DNA of 35,245 nucleotides. Source: Omnitrophica bacterium GWA2_41_15 (GTDB taxonomy: Bacteria; Omnitrophota; Gorgyraeia; Gygaellales; UBA12090). The translations under genes and the position numbers were made by a program. The DNA lies in the NCBI GenBank assembly GCA_919902675.1, contig CAKKRH010000022.1:1-35245 (forward strand), written 5' to 3'. Below the pieces are notes generated by a model, which was not told where the DNA came from, did not search any database, and was given only the letters and a program-made list of their open reading frames with translations. Below are positions 23,082-33,091 of this stretch, piece after piece. Position 1 is the first letter of the stretch. Each line of letters begins with the position of its first letter.

Positions 23082-24446
23082 TTATTTATTATTCAGCAGG
23101 TTCCGGGCAATAGATATGAGCTCATTCGAATCCACTCCATCTAAAGGATTCTCAACTACCGCTACGGATATGCCCAGTCTTTTATCTTTAAGGGGCTCAT
23201 CCTGAAAAAGAGTTTCCACGTTTTTCTGAAGCTCCTCGGCTGTTTTTTGGGCTTGACGCTTGTTCTTTTCCGGCAGGATTACGGCAAAATCATAATCCGC
23301 GAACCTCCCCACCTTCTCTATGCCTGAGAATGAAGCGCTCAGGGAAGAAGCGATTTTCTTAAAAACAGCTTCTGAGGCAACCTGGCCATACAGCTTCTGG
23401 TAAGAAGTAAAATTTTGTATCCTGGCCAGGACAAAACCGCACGGGCGTTGATAAATTATCGCCCTCTTTATCTCCTCGTCTAAATGGTGGCGGACATAAC
23501 GCTCATTATACAAGCCCGTAAGCATATCTTTGATCTCCAGGCCTTCCACCTTAGCCGTCAGCCAATCGCTTTCAATGGCAATAGCCATTTGCTTGCCGAA
23601 AATATCCAGCAACTCCTGGTCATCGCGCTTATAGATAAAATCAGGGATATTGTTCCCTACCCCGGCTATAGCCGCCGGTTTATGCGCCAAATAAATAGGC
23701 AGACACAATAGATTTTTAATATTCAAGAGGGATAATAACTTAAGGCAGGAGGCATTAAAGTTCTTGGCATCAATAACGGTAAGAACGCCGCCCTGAAACA
23801 CCCGCGATACACATTCATCGCCTTCAGCCAGTAACGCGCCGCAATCCACGCTTAAGCCCGCCTGGGCCCTGATCACCAGCTTGCCGTTATTATCTAAAAA
23901 TAAAATAAACGCCGCGGATGAATCCGCCACGCTTTTAAGCTTCTCCACGCAAAGATGCAAGATATCATCCAGCTTGGCGCCCTTAGTGATTAAGCTTGAA
24001 ATCTGCAATAACCCCGACATAGTCACGACTCTCTTTTGGATATCTATATTTATCTGGGCGGTCTTTGAGCCATAATCTTCAAGTTCATTCATATTTTCCT
24101 TAATTCTGGAGGTAAGTTGATTTATGGCTGAGCCTAACTGGCCTATCTCATCTTCACTTTTGATTTCAATATATTTATCCGTATCACCCTCAGCTATAGA
24201 CTTAACCTCCCGGGCCATCCTGATAATATGCTCTATAATCTGTTTAATTAAGACAAAGCCGAGCAAAGAGATGGAAATCATTATTAAAATTATAAACTTA
24301 AAGCTCGTCTTGGAGAGGAAACTTATAAATAAGCTGGGAAAAGCAAAATTCAGGCAGACAAGAATAGGGATTACGGACATAAGGCAGACAGCGGTAAATA
24401 ATTTATGCCTGATTCCTTTTGAAGATAATGACGTGCTTTTAGTCAT
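23082..24446 (-). CDS. membrane HAMP-GAF protein with degenerate GGDEF domain
   Basis: TM segments, HAMP-like VKSIAEGDTDKYIEIKSEDEIGQLGSAINQL, GAF-like region, DMLTGLYNERYVRHHLDEE...RFADYDFAVILPE (ADYDF replaces GGDEF). Confidence 0.88.
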   Translation of the reverse strand: MTKSTSLSSKGIRHKLFTAVCLMSVIPILVCLNFAFPSLFISFLSKTSFKFIILIMISISLLGFVLIKQIIEHIIRMAREVKSIAEGDTDKYIEIKSEDEIGQLGSAINQLTSRIKENMNELEDYGSKTAQINIDIQKRVVTMSGLLQISSLITKGAKLDDILHLCVEKLKSVADSSAAFILFLDNNGKLVIRAQAGLSVDCGALLAEGDECVSRVFQGGVLTVIDAKNFNASCLKLLSLLNIKNLLCLPIYLAHKPAAIAGVGNNIPDFIYKRDDQELLDIFGKQMAIAIESDWLTAKVEGLEIKDMLTGLYNERYVRHHLDEEIKRAIIYQRPCGFVLARIQNFTSYQKLYGQVASEAVFKKIASSLSASFSGIEKVGRFADYDFAVILPEKNKRQAQKTAEELQKNVETLFQDEPLKDKRLGISVAVVENPLDGVDSNELISIARNLLNNK

Positions 24447-24474
24447 GAGTCCCTCCGGTATTGTTAAATAAAAA

Positions 24475-24517
24475 GGCTGAGGTCAAGGCTTAGATAAGCT
24501 TAACCTTAACCTTTTCT
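24475..24517. repeat. imperfect hexad-phased hairpin repeat
   Basis: GGCTGA|GGTCAA|GGCTTA ... GCTTAACCTTAACC. Confidence 0.45.
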
Positions 24518-24569
24518 ATATATACTATAACGCTTGCCCCCCAAAGTCAAGCTGACAATGAGCTCAAAA

Positions 24570-24716
24570 GTAACACGTCAGTCATCGGGGGTATTTTTCT
24601 TCTCTGATTCGGACTAGGCTGAGACATTCTTGTCGTGCCATCTTCTGAGGCGGGGCTGGAAAACCCCGCCTATCCATAATTTTACAATGATTTTACCCTA
24701 TTCACTGACCGGTTAC
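24570..24716. mobile_element. MITE-like element, copy 2 (147 bp)
   Basis: Imperfect TIRs GTAACACGTCAGT...ACTGACCGGTTAC. Shares cgggggtatt, gacattcttgtc and ggaaaaccccgcctatcc with the reverse complement of copy 1. Confidence 0.75.
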
Positions 24717-26447
24717 TTAAGCGCTGACATCAATATGCTGCCAGGGTAAAATTTCATCAGCGCTTCTTTCTCTAAGATAAAAATCAAAATCTTTCCCTGA
24801 TTCTTTAAAGGCCTTAAGCCAGAGTTCATGCTTAAAATGCTCCGGCCAGCCATCCAGCAGGCAGCCATTATTATAAGCCCGCGAGATAACCTCCCCCAAA
24901 GACCTGTCGGAGCGGGAAAGGACCGCCTCCAGGATGCTGGTCTCTAAATTATGGAAATCCAGGGTGATTTTCTTAGAGAGCTTTTTGGCCTTATCCTTTA
25001 GGTATAAAATACTTTCTTTTAATTTATCGCGATTCTCCATCTTTTCGCGCTCAAAAAAGGTATGCGGCTTAGGCACAAAAAATGATATGCTTAAGCGCAC
25101 CTGGGCCGGATGGCCCGCTGACTCTAATCTTAATTTAGAGACCTTTTGGGCAATCTCTAATATCCCATCCAAATCCTGGTTGGTTTCATCGGGAAGGCCG
25201 ATCATAAAATACAGTTTTATGGCCTGCCAGCCCGCCTTATAGGCTGAAGAAATAGCCGAATAGAATTCCTCCATTGAGAAATTTTTATTAATAGCCTCTC
25301 TTAGCCTTTCGCTTCCGGCCTCCGGGGCAAAAGTAAGGGTAGTCTTACGCACCTTGGCTAAGTATTCCGCTAAGGCGCCAAGATAACTCTTGGGCCTTAA
25401 GGAAGGCAGGGATATGGCAATGGCCTGTTTCTGGAATTTATCGCTTACGGAAACAACAATATCCCTTAAATAAGGATAACTGCTGGTAGACAGGCTCAAG
25501 AAAGAAAACTCCTCGTAGCCCGAGGAGCGGGATATTTTATCCACCAGCTCCAGGACCTTCTCCGGAGAGCGCGATCTTAGGCCGCTATAAACGCTTCTGG
25601 CCTGGCAGAAATTACAATTATAAGGACACCCGCGCATCAATTCTATTGCCGCCCGGTCATGGACTATCTGTATATACGGAACAATCCAATCAACAGGATA
25701 ATAAGCCTGATTTAAATCTTCTACGACGCGCTTTCTGATTCTAGCCGGGATATCCGGATATTTAGGCCGAAATTCCTTGATAACGCCGCGGGTGTCATAT
25801 TCAACCTCATACAAAGAGGGGACATAAACCCCTTTAATCCCGGCTAATTCTCTAAGGGCTTCTTCCTTGGTGATTTTTAATTTTTGATTTTTGATTTTTG
25901 ATTCCTTGTATCTTTCTATGACTTCCGGCAATGCCTCTTCCGCCTCACCGATCAAGAATAAATCCACAAAATCAGCCGCCGGCTCAGGATTACCTACCGA
26001 AGCTCCCCCGGCAATAATCAAAGGAAAGGCGGAATTCCTGTCTTTGGCCAATAAAGGTATTCCGGATAAATCTAAAACAGCCAGCATATTAGTATAAGAC
26101 AATTCACAGCTAAGACAAAACCCGATAAAATCAAATTCTGACAGCATCGTTTTTGATTCCAGAGAAAAAAGCGGGATTTTCCTGGTCCTTAAAATTTCCC
26201 GCATATCAACATCCGGAAGAAAAACCCTTTCACAGGATACCTCGGGTAAGCTGTTAAGCAGGCCGTAAATAATCCGCAGGCCCAAGTTGCTCATCCCTAT
26301 CTCGTAAAGGTCGGGAAAACAAATAGCGAATCTTACCTTTTGCGCGCGCGGGTCTTTTCTAACCGCGTTCAATTCATTACCCAGATACCTGGCCGGCTTT
26401 CTTACTAAAGGGAGAATCTCTTCCAATATCTCGTTTTTAATTTCCAT
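24717..26447 (-). CDS. B12-binding-like radical SAM protein (TIGR03960-like)
   Basis: ELMRGCPYNCNFCQARSVYSGLRSRSPEKVLELVDKI (CxxxCxxC), FICFCLSCELSYTN-type N-terminal region. Confidence 0.88.
   Translation of the reverse strand: MEIKNEILEEILPLVRKPARYLGNELNAVRKDPRAQKVRFAICFPDLYEIGMSNLGLRIIYGLLNSLPEVSCERVFLPDVDMREILRTRKIPLFSLESKTMLSEFDFIGFCLSCELSYTNMLAVLDLSGIPLLAKDRNSAFPLIIAGGASVGNPEPAADFVDLFLIGEAEEALPEVIERYKESKIKNQKLKITKEEALRELAGIKGVYVPSLYEVEYDTRGVIKEFRPKYPDIPARIRKRVVEDLNQAYYPVDWIVPYIQIVHDRAAIELMRGCPYNCNFCQARSVYSGLRSRSPEKVLELVDKISRSSGYEEFSFLSLSTSSYPYLRDIVVSVSDKFQKQAIAISLPSLRPKSYLGALAEYLAKVRKTTLTFAPEAGSERLREAINKNFSMEEFYSAISSAYKAGWQAIKLYFMIGLPDETNQDLDGILEIAQKVSKLRLESAGHPAQVRLSISFFVPKPHTFFEREKMENRDKLKESILYLKDKAKKLSKKITLDFHNLETSILEAVLSRSDRSLGEVISRAYNNGCLLDGWPEHFKHELWLKAFKESGKDFDFYLRERSADEILPWQHIDVSA
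25872..25903. repeat. in-frame heptad repeat inside the radical SAM CDS
   Basis: Minus ATCAAAA|ATCAAAA|ATTAAAA|ATCACCA, encoding ...ESKIKNQKLKITKEE... Confidence 0.6.
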
Positions 26448-26477
26448 TGATAGAATCGCGCCTCCGGCAGCGCGTGT

Positions 26478-27566
26478 TTAAGTTCCGCGATTAATATTCT
26501 GAACTATTCCTAAGCTGATAAAAGTAACCAGCAAGCTTGAGCCTCCGTAGCTCATCAAAGGAAGCGGCAGTCCAACCACCGGAGATAATCCTATAGCCAT
26601 TGATATATTAATATACATCTGAAAAGCCAGCATAATTCCGGTTCCCAGAGAAAACATCTTCCCGAAATTATCATCGCTTTTCTCGGATATCCTAAAACAG
26701 GAATAGATTATAAAAAGATAAAGCCCCAGGAGAAATAGGCAGCCCAGGAATCCGGTCTCTTCCGAGAATATCCCGAAGATAAAATCCGTATGCGATTCGG
26801 GGAGAAAATTAAGCTGGCCCTGGGTCCCGGAAAGCCAACCCTTGCCAAAGAGCCGTCCCGAACCCACCGCTATTTTAGATTGAATAATGGTATATCCCGC
26901 CCCCAAAGGGTCAAAATCCGGATTCAAAAAAACCAACAGCCTGTCCCTCTGATAATCTTTTAAAAAATGCCAAAATACCGGGCTAATTATCGCCCCCAGG
27001 GCCAAAACTGAAATAATATAACGGAGCTTTACTCCGGAGAAATAAACCATGCTTAAAAAAATTAACATAAGCAACAGCCCGGTGCCCAAATCCGGCTGTT
27101 TCAATATCAGGCTAAAAGGCAGGGCTATAATCAAAAAAGGAAGCAGCATGCCCCGGAAGAAGGACAGCCGGCGGATATCTAATCTTATTTCACCCAGCCC
27201 TTTACGGCTAAAATAATGGCTCAGGACTAAGATTACAGCCAGCTTAACAAATTCCGAAGGCTGAAGATTAAACCACCATATCTTTATCCAGCGCTGAGCC
27301 CCCAGGCGCGCCCCCCCAAAAGCCAAAACCCAAGTTAGAAGGAATACGGCTAACGAGTAAAAAGGATAGATAAAATTTAACAGCCGGCGGTAATATATAC
27401 GGCTGAAGACAAAAAAAGCCGTCCAACCCAGCGCTATCCAGATTAGCTGACGCAGGAATACCGAGCTTTCGCCAAAGACATTCTTAGGATAAATATCACT
27501 ATAAAGCGTGGCCAGGCTAAGGCAGACAATCAAAAACGCCGCGGCGGGAATAGCGTATTTAGTCAT
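26478..27566 (-). CDS. rodA: rod shape-determining protein RodA (SEDS)
   Basis: SEDS signatures QPDLGTG, GSGRLFGKGWLSGTQGQLNFLPESHTDFIF, GLPLPLMSYGGSSLL. Start MTKYAIPA overlaps the mrdA stop. Confidence 0.93.
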   Translation of the reverse strand: MTKYAIPAAAFLIVCLSLATLYSDIYPKNVFGESSVFLRQLIWIALGWTAFFVFSRIYYRRLLNFIYPFYSLAVFLLTWVLAFGGARLGAQRWIKIWWFNLQPSEFVKLAVILVLSHYFSRKGLGEIRLDIRRLSFFRGMLLPFLIIALPFSLILKQPDLGTGLLLMLIFLSMVYFSGVKLRYIISVLALGAIISPVFWHFLKDYQRDRLLVFLNPDFDPLGAGYTIIQSKIAVGSGRLFGKGWLSGTQGQLNFLPESHTDFIFGIFSEETGFLGCLFLLGLYLFIIYSCFRISEKSDDNFGKMFSLGTGIMLAFQMYINISMAIGLSPVVGLPLPLMSYGGSSLLVTFISLGIVQNINRGT

Positions 27567-29269
27567 ATCAACTTCTCCTCCCGCAAGCGGGAAAAAATCT
27601 GATTCGCCAGCACCACCGAATGAATGCTCATACCGGTATTTTCCAGAAAAACGCAAAAGGCTATCCTGGGCTTATCGTAAGGCAGGAAACCCACGAACCA
27701 GCCATGGGACAACTTGTTATACACCTGGGCGGTTCCGGTCTTACCGGCTACTTTAAGATTGCCCCAACTTCCGATGTTAGCGGTTCCGGTCTCAAAATTC
27801 ACCACCCCTCTCAAGCCTTCGTTAACCGCTTTTATCGCGCTTTGAGTTATTCCTAAATCCGCTCCCGCCTCAGGCTTAATATCCTCATCACCTATCCTAC
27901 TGACAATGTAAGGCTTGACTAATTTACCTCCATTGGCAAACACCGCCATAAGCCTGGCTGATTGTAAAGGCGTGACCAGAAGGTCTCCCTGGCCTATTCC
28001 AAAATTAGCGGTATCACCATCATACCATGACCTCAATTTCATTTTGCGTTTTGAAACCGAAGGCACATATCCTGAGGCCTCGTAAGGAAGATCAATCCCC
28101 GACTGCCTGCCCAAGGCGAATTTGAGAGCGTAATCGGTTAAAATATCCGGACCCAACAAAAGGGCAAGATGATAAAAATACACATTGCAGGAATGCGTCA
28201 TCGCCTCAATGAGATCCTGGGAATCGTGCCTGCTCCAGCAGTTAAATTCCTTTGTCCCCACGCTCAGCTTGCCGGGACAGAAAAACCTCCGCGCGGGGAT
28301 TATCTTTTTTTTCTCTAAGGCCGCCGCCGCAGAAACCGCCTTAAATACCGAACCCAGGGGATATTGCCCGGAAATCGAACGGTTAATCATCGGAGAATCG
28401 GGATTCGAAAAAACGTCCCGGACATAAGCGGAGTTATCCTCCTCCAGAAATGCCCCGGGATAAAAACCCGGAGAGCTGGCCATCGCGATTATTTTTCCGC
28501 TCTCCGGCTCCATCAGAACCGCCGCGCCCTTTTTATTGATCAGGGCCTCCTCAACTATTTTTTGGATCCGGATATCTATGGTCAAATAGACATCCTTGCC
28601 GTTTTGCGAAGGACGAAAACTTACAATTTTATTCATCCTGCCCCGATGGTCAACCTGAACCTGGGTTCCTCCTTCTTTTGAACGCAAGGCCGGCTCTAGG
28701 ATTTCCTCTATTCCCCCGAAACCCACGACATCCTTGCTCTTATATCCGTAATCTCTAAGCCGGGTTATCCTCCAGGAATCAATTTTACCCAGATAGCCTA
28801 TCACATGGCCGGCCAGGTCATAATAAGGGTATTCGCGTTTAGGTAATATCCGTACCGTAACTCCGGGAAGCCTGAATTTGTTCTCTTCAATAAGTATAGC
28901 TGTTTTCTTATCCGCGTCTTTGACGACAATAATCGGGCTGAATGAAGAAATAAAGCCTTTCTCAATTTCCTTTTTTATCCGGGGGACGCTTTTATTTAAA
29001 AGCCCGGCTAATTCCGATATTGTTTTGGGGTTTTTCTTCAATTCATAAGGAATAACCGCGATATTATAAGACATCTGATTATCCACCAGCACCCTGCCGG
29101 ATGAATCCATAATTCTTCCCCTTATTCCTTCCAGCGGCATAACCCGGATACAGTTTTTAACACTTAAAGAATAATAAAACCCACCCTTGACAATCTGCAG
29201 ATAAAACACGCCGCCTATCAGAATTAAAAACAGTATTCCGGTTAAAATCCTAATTTTATCTATGCGCAT
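27563..29269 (-). CDS. mrdA: penicillin-binding protein 2
   Basis: SVFK, SCN and KTGTAQ motifs; PBP dimer domain. Confidence 0.94.
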   Translation of the reverse strand: MRIDKIRILTGILFLILIGGVFYLQIVKGGFYYSLSVKNCIRVMPLEGIRGRIMDSSGRVLVDNQMSYNIAVIPYELKKNPKTISELAGLLNKSVPRIKKEIEKGFISSFSPIIVVKDADKKTAILIEENKFRLPGVTVRILPKREYPYYDLAGHVIGYLGKIDSWRITRLRDYGYKSKDVVGFGGIEEILEPALRSKEGGTQVQVDHRGRMNKIVSFRPSQNGKDVYLTIDIRIQKIVEEALINKKGAAVLMEPESGKIIAMASSPGFYPGAFLEEDNSAYVRDVFSNPDSPMINRSISGQYPLGSVFKAVSAAAALEKKKIIPARRFFCPGKLSVGTKEFNCWSRHDSQDLIEAMTHSCNVYFYHLALLLGPDILTDYALKFALGRQSGIDLPYEASGYVPSVSKRKMKLRSWYDGDTANFGIGQGDLLVTPLQSARLMAVFANGGKLVKPYIVSRIGDEDIKPEAGADLGITQSAIKAVNEGLRGVVNFETGTANIGSWGNLKVAGKTGTAQVYNKLSHGWFVGFLPYDKPRIAFCVFLENTGMSIHSVVLANQIFSRLREEKLI

Positions 29270-29765
29270 AAGAGTTACCTGTCGCCGGCCGCCGGTCTGC
29301 AGAATAAAGTTTTTCTATTATGGGAAAAAACAGGCAGTTAATGGCCGCCTCAGCCAGGCCTATTACGATATAAGGCCGCTTAAGGATTACCGTCAAAATG
29401 AAATAATTCAACACACCGGCCGAGGCCAAAAAAATAAATCCAAACCAGGCCTTTTCCTGATAATACAAACGGCGGCAGATATAACCAACCAAAAAAGCCT
29501 CCAGGCTAAACAATAAAGAATTGAAACCAAACAATCTTAACGCGAAGGCATCCTTTAGTAATCCGCAGAATAACACATATCCGGCTATTTTCCTGAACTC
29601 TGAATTCATCGCCATAACTATCACCAGGATAAAAAGCAAATCCGGCTGGAGAGCGAATGGCCACAAAAAGTAAAGCATATTCAACTGGAATAAACCTGAT
29701 GCCAATATCAGAATTCCACGGCGGATCATAAGCTTCGGGAAGTAAAAATCTCTATTTACCAACAA
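29256..29765 (-). CDS. mreD: rod shape-determining protein MreD
   Basis: Multi-TM small protein between mreC and mrdA. Confidence 0.8.
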   Translation of the reverse strand: MLVNRDFYFPKLMIRRGILILASGLFQLNMLYFLWPFALQPDLLFILVIVMAMNSEFRKIAGYVLFCGLLKDAFALRLFGFNSLLFSLEAFLVGYICRRLYYQEKAWFGFIFLASAGVLNYFILTVILKRPYIVIGLAEAAINCLFFPIIEKLYSADRRPATGNSYAHR

Positions 29766-30528
29766 TAACCAGCACCTCCCTGATTCTCTTTAGATTCACT
29801 GCTGTTTTGACCACACAATATTTGCCCAAACCCTGGTCATCATCTTTAACCGCCTCAATACTGCCGATTAAGACTCCAGAGGGGAGATCCTGGTTAATCC
29901 CGGAAACCAACACTATATCCCCAGGGATAATATCGCTATCTTTCTCCAGATAGCGCATAGCCAGACCCCCTAAAAGCGTTCCTAAAACCAATCCTTCCTC
30001 TCTGGTTCTCTGAATAAAAGCCCCTACAGCGCTATCGGGGTCGTTAGCCAGCATTATCTTGGAGCTATTGTCTGAAACCTCTACTATCCTTCCCAACAAG
30101 CCTTCATCATTGATAACCAGATTTCCGGGCATTACACCTTGCTTTGAACCCTTACTAATAATAATACCGGCTGACCAGTTATTAGGGTCCCTGGCAATTA
30201 CCCTGGCGGCTATTGTCTTAAATTGATAGCTATCCTTTAAAGATAAAAACTTCTTCAGCCGCTGGTTTTCTAATTGTAGCTCCGTTACCCTAAGAGAATC
30301 ACTTCTAGACCCGGAGATTTCTTTTTTGAGCTTGATATTTTCTTCGAGGATGAATTTATAGGTGAGGACAGCCTTGGTATCGGCGATAAAGCTTGAGCTG
30401 ATTTCTAGAGGAAGGAGAAATAAAGAAAAAATACCCGACTTAAGAGGAAGCGAAAAAACAAAGAATACTATAATAACTATAAGGGCTATTAAGGGAGGGG
30501 GAAGTTTCGCTGGATTAAATTTAAACAC
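29752..30528 (-). CDS. mreC: rod shape-determining protein MreC
   Basis: N-terminal TM, coiled coil, ARVIARDPNNWSAGIIISKGSKQGVMPGNLVINDEGLLGRIVEV. Confidence 0.92.
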   Translation of the reverse strand: MFKFNPAKLPPPLIALIVIIVFFVFSLPLKSGIFSLFLLPLEISSSFIADTKAVLTYKFILEENIKLKKEISGSRSDSLRVTELQLENQRLKKFLSLKDSYQFKTIAARVIARDPNNWSAGIIISKGSKQGVMPGNLVINDEGLLGRIVEVSDNSSKIMLANDPDSAVGAFIQRTREEGLVLGTLLGGLAMRYLEKDSDIIPGDIVLVSGINQDLPSGVLIGSIEAVKDDDQGLGKYCVVKTAVNLKRIREVLVIVGK

Positions 30529-30690
30529 ATTAGGGTAGAAGAATTTTATCCCAAAAACTGCCTGCCCGCCGTTAGGCAGGCGTTAGAACTTTTTTTTACG
30601 ACAATAACGATTACATAAAAACATACGGGCAGAATCTGAGATTAACCGAAATTTGCAATATGATTTCGGTAAAATGTCTCTAAATCCGGG

Positions 30691-31764
30691 TTAATGAATT
30701 TTGGTGGGGATAGTCAGCCTTTTAAAATAGCTGGTCTCATCCAGGACTTTTCCAGTGCCCATAGCCACCGCGATAAGGGGATCATCGGCTACATGCACCG
30801 GAAGGCCTGTTTCTTCGGATATTAACCTATCCATGCCGCGTAAAAGCGATCCGCCGCCGGCCATCATAATTCCATGCTCAATCAAATCAGCGGCCAATTC
30901 CGGAGGAGTTCTTTCTAATACTATTTTCGCCGATTCCAAGATTGCCCGGATAGGATCCTGCAGGGCATCGCGGATTTCCTCCGAGGTTATCTTGATAGCT
31001 TTAGGAAGGCCGGCCACCAGATCCCTGCCTCTTATCTCCATGCTGAGTTCTTCTTCTAAAGGATAACCTGAACCTATCTTAATCTTGATGTCTTCGGCGG
31101 TGCGCTCTCCAATCATCAGGTTATAAGTCTTCTTGAGGTATTCGGTTATGGTCTGGTCCATCTCGTCGCCGCCGATACGGATTGAGCGCGAGAAAACCAT
31201 TCCGCCCAAGGAAATAACCGCGATCTCGGTTGTGCCTCCTCCGATATCAATAATCATATTACCTATTGGCTCATTGATGGGAAGCCCCACCCCGATAGCC
31301 GCGGCCTTAGGCTCTTCTATCAAATAGATTGAACCTGCCCCGGCTCGCTCCGCGGATTCCCTGACCGCCCTCTTTTCCACCTCAGTAATCCCTGAAGGAA
31401 TGGCGATCACCATCCGCGGCTTGGCTAAAACCCGGCGGTGCTGGGCCTTACGGATGAAATAGCGCAGCATTGCCTCGGTAATCTCAAAATCCGCGATTAC
31501 CCCGTCCTTCATCGGCCGAATTGCCGAAATATCACCAGGAGTCCTTCCCAGCATCCGCTTGGCCTCAAGTCCGACAGCCAAAACTTTATTAGTACCTTTC
31601 TCCACAGCCACTACCGAAGGCTCGCACAAAACAATTCCTTCGCCTTTGACATAAACCAAAGTAGTGGCAGTACCTAAATCAATACCAAGGTCATTAGAAA
31701 AAAGGCCTAAAATATCATTAACCTTACGTCTGGCGCCATCAATAAATTTTGTGAATTTTGACAT
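30691..31764 (-). CDS. mreB: rod shape-determining protein MreB
   Basis: [31 protein letters not shown]...[19 protein letters not shown]. Confidence 0.97.
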   Translation of the reverse strand: MSKFTKFIDGARRKVNDILGLFSNDLGIDLGTATTLVYVKGEGIVLCEPSVVAVEKGTNKVLAVGLEAKRMLGRTPGDISAIRPMKDGVIADFEITEAMLRYFIRKAQHRRVLAKPRMVIAIPSGITEVEKRAVRESAERAGAGSIYLIEEPKAAAIGVGLPINEPIGNMIIDIGGGTTEIAVISLGGMVFSRSIRIGGDEMDQTITEYLKKTYNLMIGERTAEDIKIKIGSGYPLEEELSMEIRGRDLVAGLPKAIKITSEEIRDALQDPIRAILESAKIVLERTPPELAADLIEHGIMMAGGGSLLRGMDRLISEETGLPVHVADDPLIAVAMGTGKVLDETSYFKRLTIPTKIH

Positions 31765-31773
31765 TATAATTGA

Positions 31774-32664
31774 TTACCTGAGCAATACCACCCGGTCGTC
31801 TTCCTTAACCTGCTTAATCATATCCTTGGTAACCGGGGTAGCCACGGACATCGTGTCCCTGACCTCTTCCACTTTAGCCTGGCCGAGCTTTTTATCCTTG
31901 CGAAAAATCTCGATGGTCTGACCTATGCCTACATTTTCCTTCTGGCCTAAGTTCACTACTATAAAGTCGTATTCCTTATTAACCACCAGGACCTTCCCCT
32001 CTAAAGGCGCTACGGCCGGTTCGGAAGAACTAACCTGAGGAACATCCGCGGTAGAAGGCGCGGGGGCAACCGGCATTGCCGGGCTGATATCCCCAGCGGG
32101 AACCGCCGGCACATTGCCCGCGGCAGGAGTAACCACTATCTTATCCAACTGCTGGACATCCTTATCTTTAACTTTAGGGTTGACTTCAGATTCTTTCAGT
32201 TTCTGTTCTAAGCTCTGCTTGGCCGTCTCAATGGTTGTTAATTGATTTCTCAGATCATCCAAAGCCTCTTTGCTGGCTTTAAGCTCTGCTTCTAAAGCAG
32301 ACTTGGCGGAAGTCAAGCCCCCTATAGTACTTTTGACTCCGGAAAGCTCAGCCAGAGCGCTTTCCTTTGCCTCCTTTTCCAGGGTCAACTCATTATTTGC
32401 TAAGGTAAGCTGATTGTCAAAATCTTTAATCTTGGCCTGTTTCTGGGTTATATCCTGCTTCAGGTCATCAATCTGGCCTTTTAAGTCAGTAATCTGCTTC
32501 TCTGCTGAACGCTTCTGCACCTCTAAACGCTCTTTTTCTTCAGTTAAAATGACGTTTTTTTCTTTCTCCTTCTGCAGGCCCATAAAACATAGAGCCGCCG
32601 CCGCGATTGCCGCGATCAGAAGAATAACCAAAAGCATTACCGGACCCTTAGCCTTATCACCCAT
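31774..32664 (-). CDS. membrane-anchored coiled-coil protein of unknown function
   Basis: N-terminal TM (VMLLVILLIAAIAAAALCFMGL), long coiled coil, Pro/Ala linker, C-terminal beta-rich domain; 9 nt upstream of mreB. Confidence 0.75.
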   Translation of the reverse strand: MGDKAKGPVMLLVILLIAAIAAAALCFMGLQKEKEKNVILTEEKERLEVQKRSAEKQITDLKGQIDDLKQDITQKQAKIKDFDNQLTLANNELTLEKEAKESALAELSGVKSTIGGLTSAKSALEAELKASKEALDDLRNQLTTIETAKQSLEQKLKESEVNPKVKDKDVQQLDKIVVTPAAGNVPAVPAGDISPAMPVAPAPSTADVPQVSSSEPAVAPLEGKVLVVNKEYDFIVVNLGQKENVGIGQTIEIFRKDKKLGQAKVEEVRDTMSVATPVTKDMIKQVKEDDRVVLLR

Positions 32665-32681
32665 AATCCCTCCTTAATGAG

Positions 32682-32732
32682 CCCGCCCGCGGCGGGGTGA
32701 ATTAACCCCGCCAAGCCCCCCGCCCGCGGCGG
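32682..32732. repeat. GC-rich REP-like unit
   Basis: Direct 14-mer cccgcccgcggcgg (32682-32695, 32719-32732) and dyad GGCGGGGT-gaatta-ACCCCGCC (32691-32712). Confidence 0.6.
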
Positions 32733-32896
32733 AGTCATACGAAACGGGGTAAGTCCAAGCGCGCTGCCATAATTGTTTACGAAGAATAAAACCTTAAGCC
32801 ACTCAATAAATAACAAGTTTTTTTCGGCAGGCGCTTATGCCTATTAATCTTAAGTTCAATTATAACAATGAGTTTTAAAAATGCAAGTTTTTTTTA

Positions 32897-32939
32897 AATA
32901 AAAAACCCCGTTAGTAATATCTGCTGTTTTCTAACGAGG
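32897..32939 (-). terminator. rho-independent terminator of the 33092-35245 gene(s)
   Basis: Minus CCTCGTTAG-16 nt-CTAACGGGG followed by TTTTTTATTT. Confidence 0.75.
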
Positions 32940-33091
32940 TAAAAAATAATGAATACTTGTTTTGTTTTTTGGTCTTTTTCGCTTTTGAGTTAGTGAAGCT
33001 CCCCCGGGCTTTAGCCCGGGGCTTCCTCCTAAAGCAGAAAGCACAATACATTTATCCCACGGACTTGAAACCCGGGGACTTCTGCGAAGGA

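Noticed and set aside
27567-27656. N-terminal extension of RodA (MRFSGKYRYEHSFGG...)
   Set aside because: Overlaps the mrdA 3' end out of frame; MTKYAIPA with ATGA-type overlap is typical.
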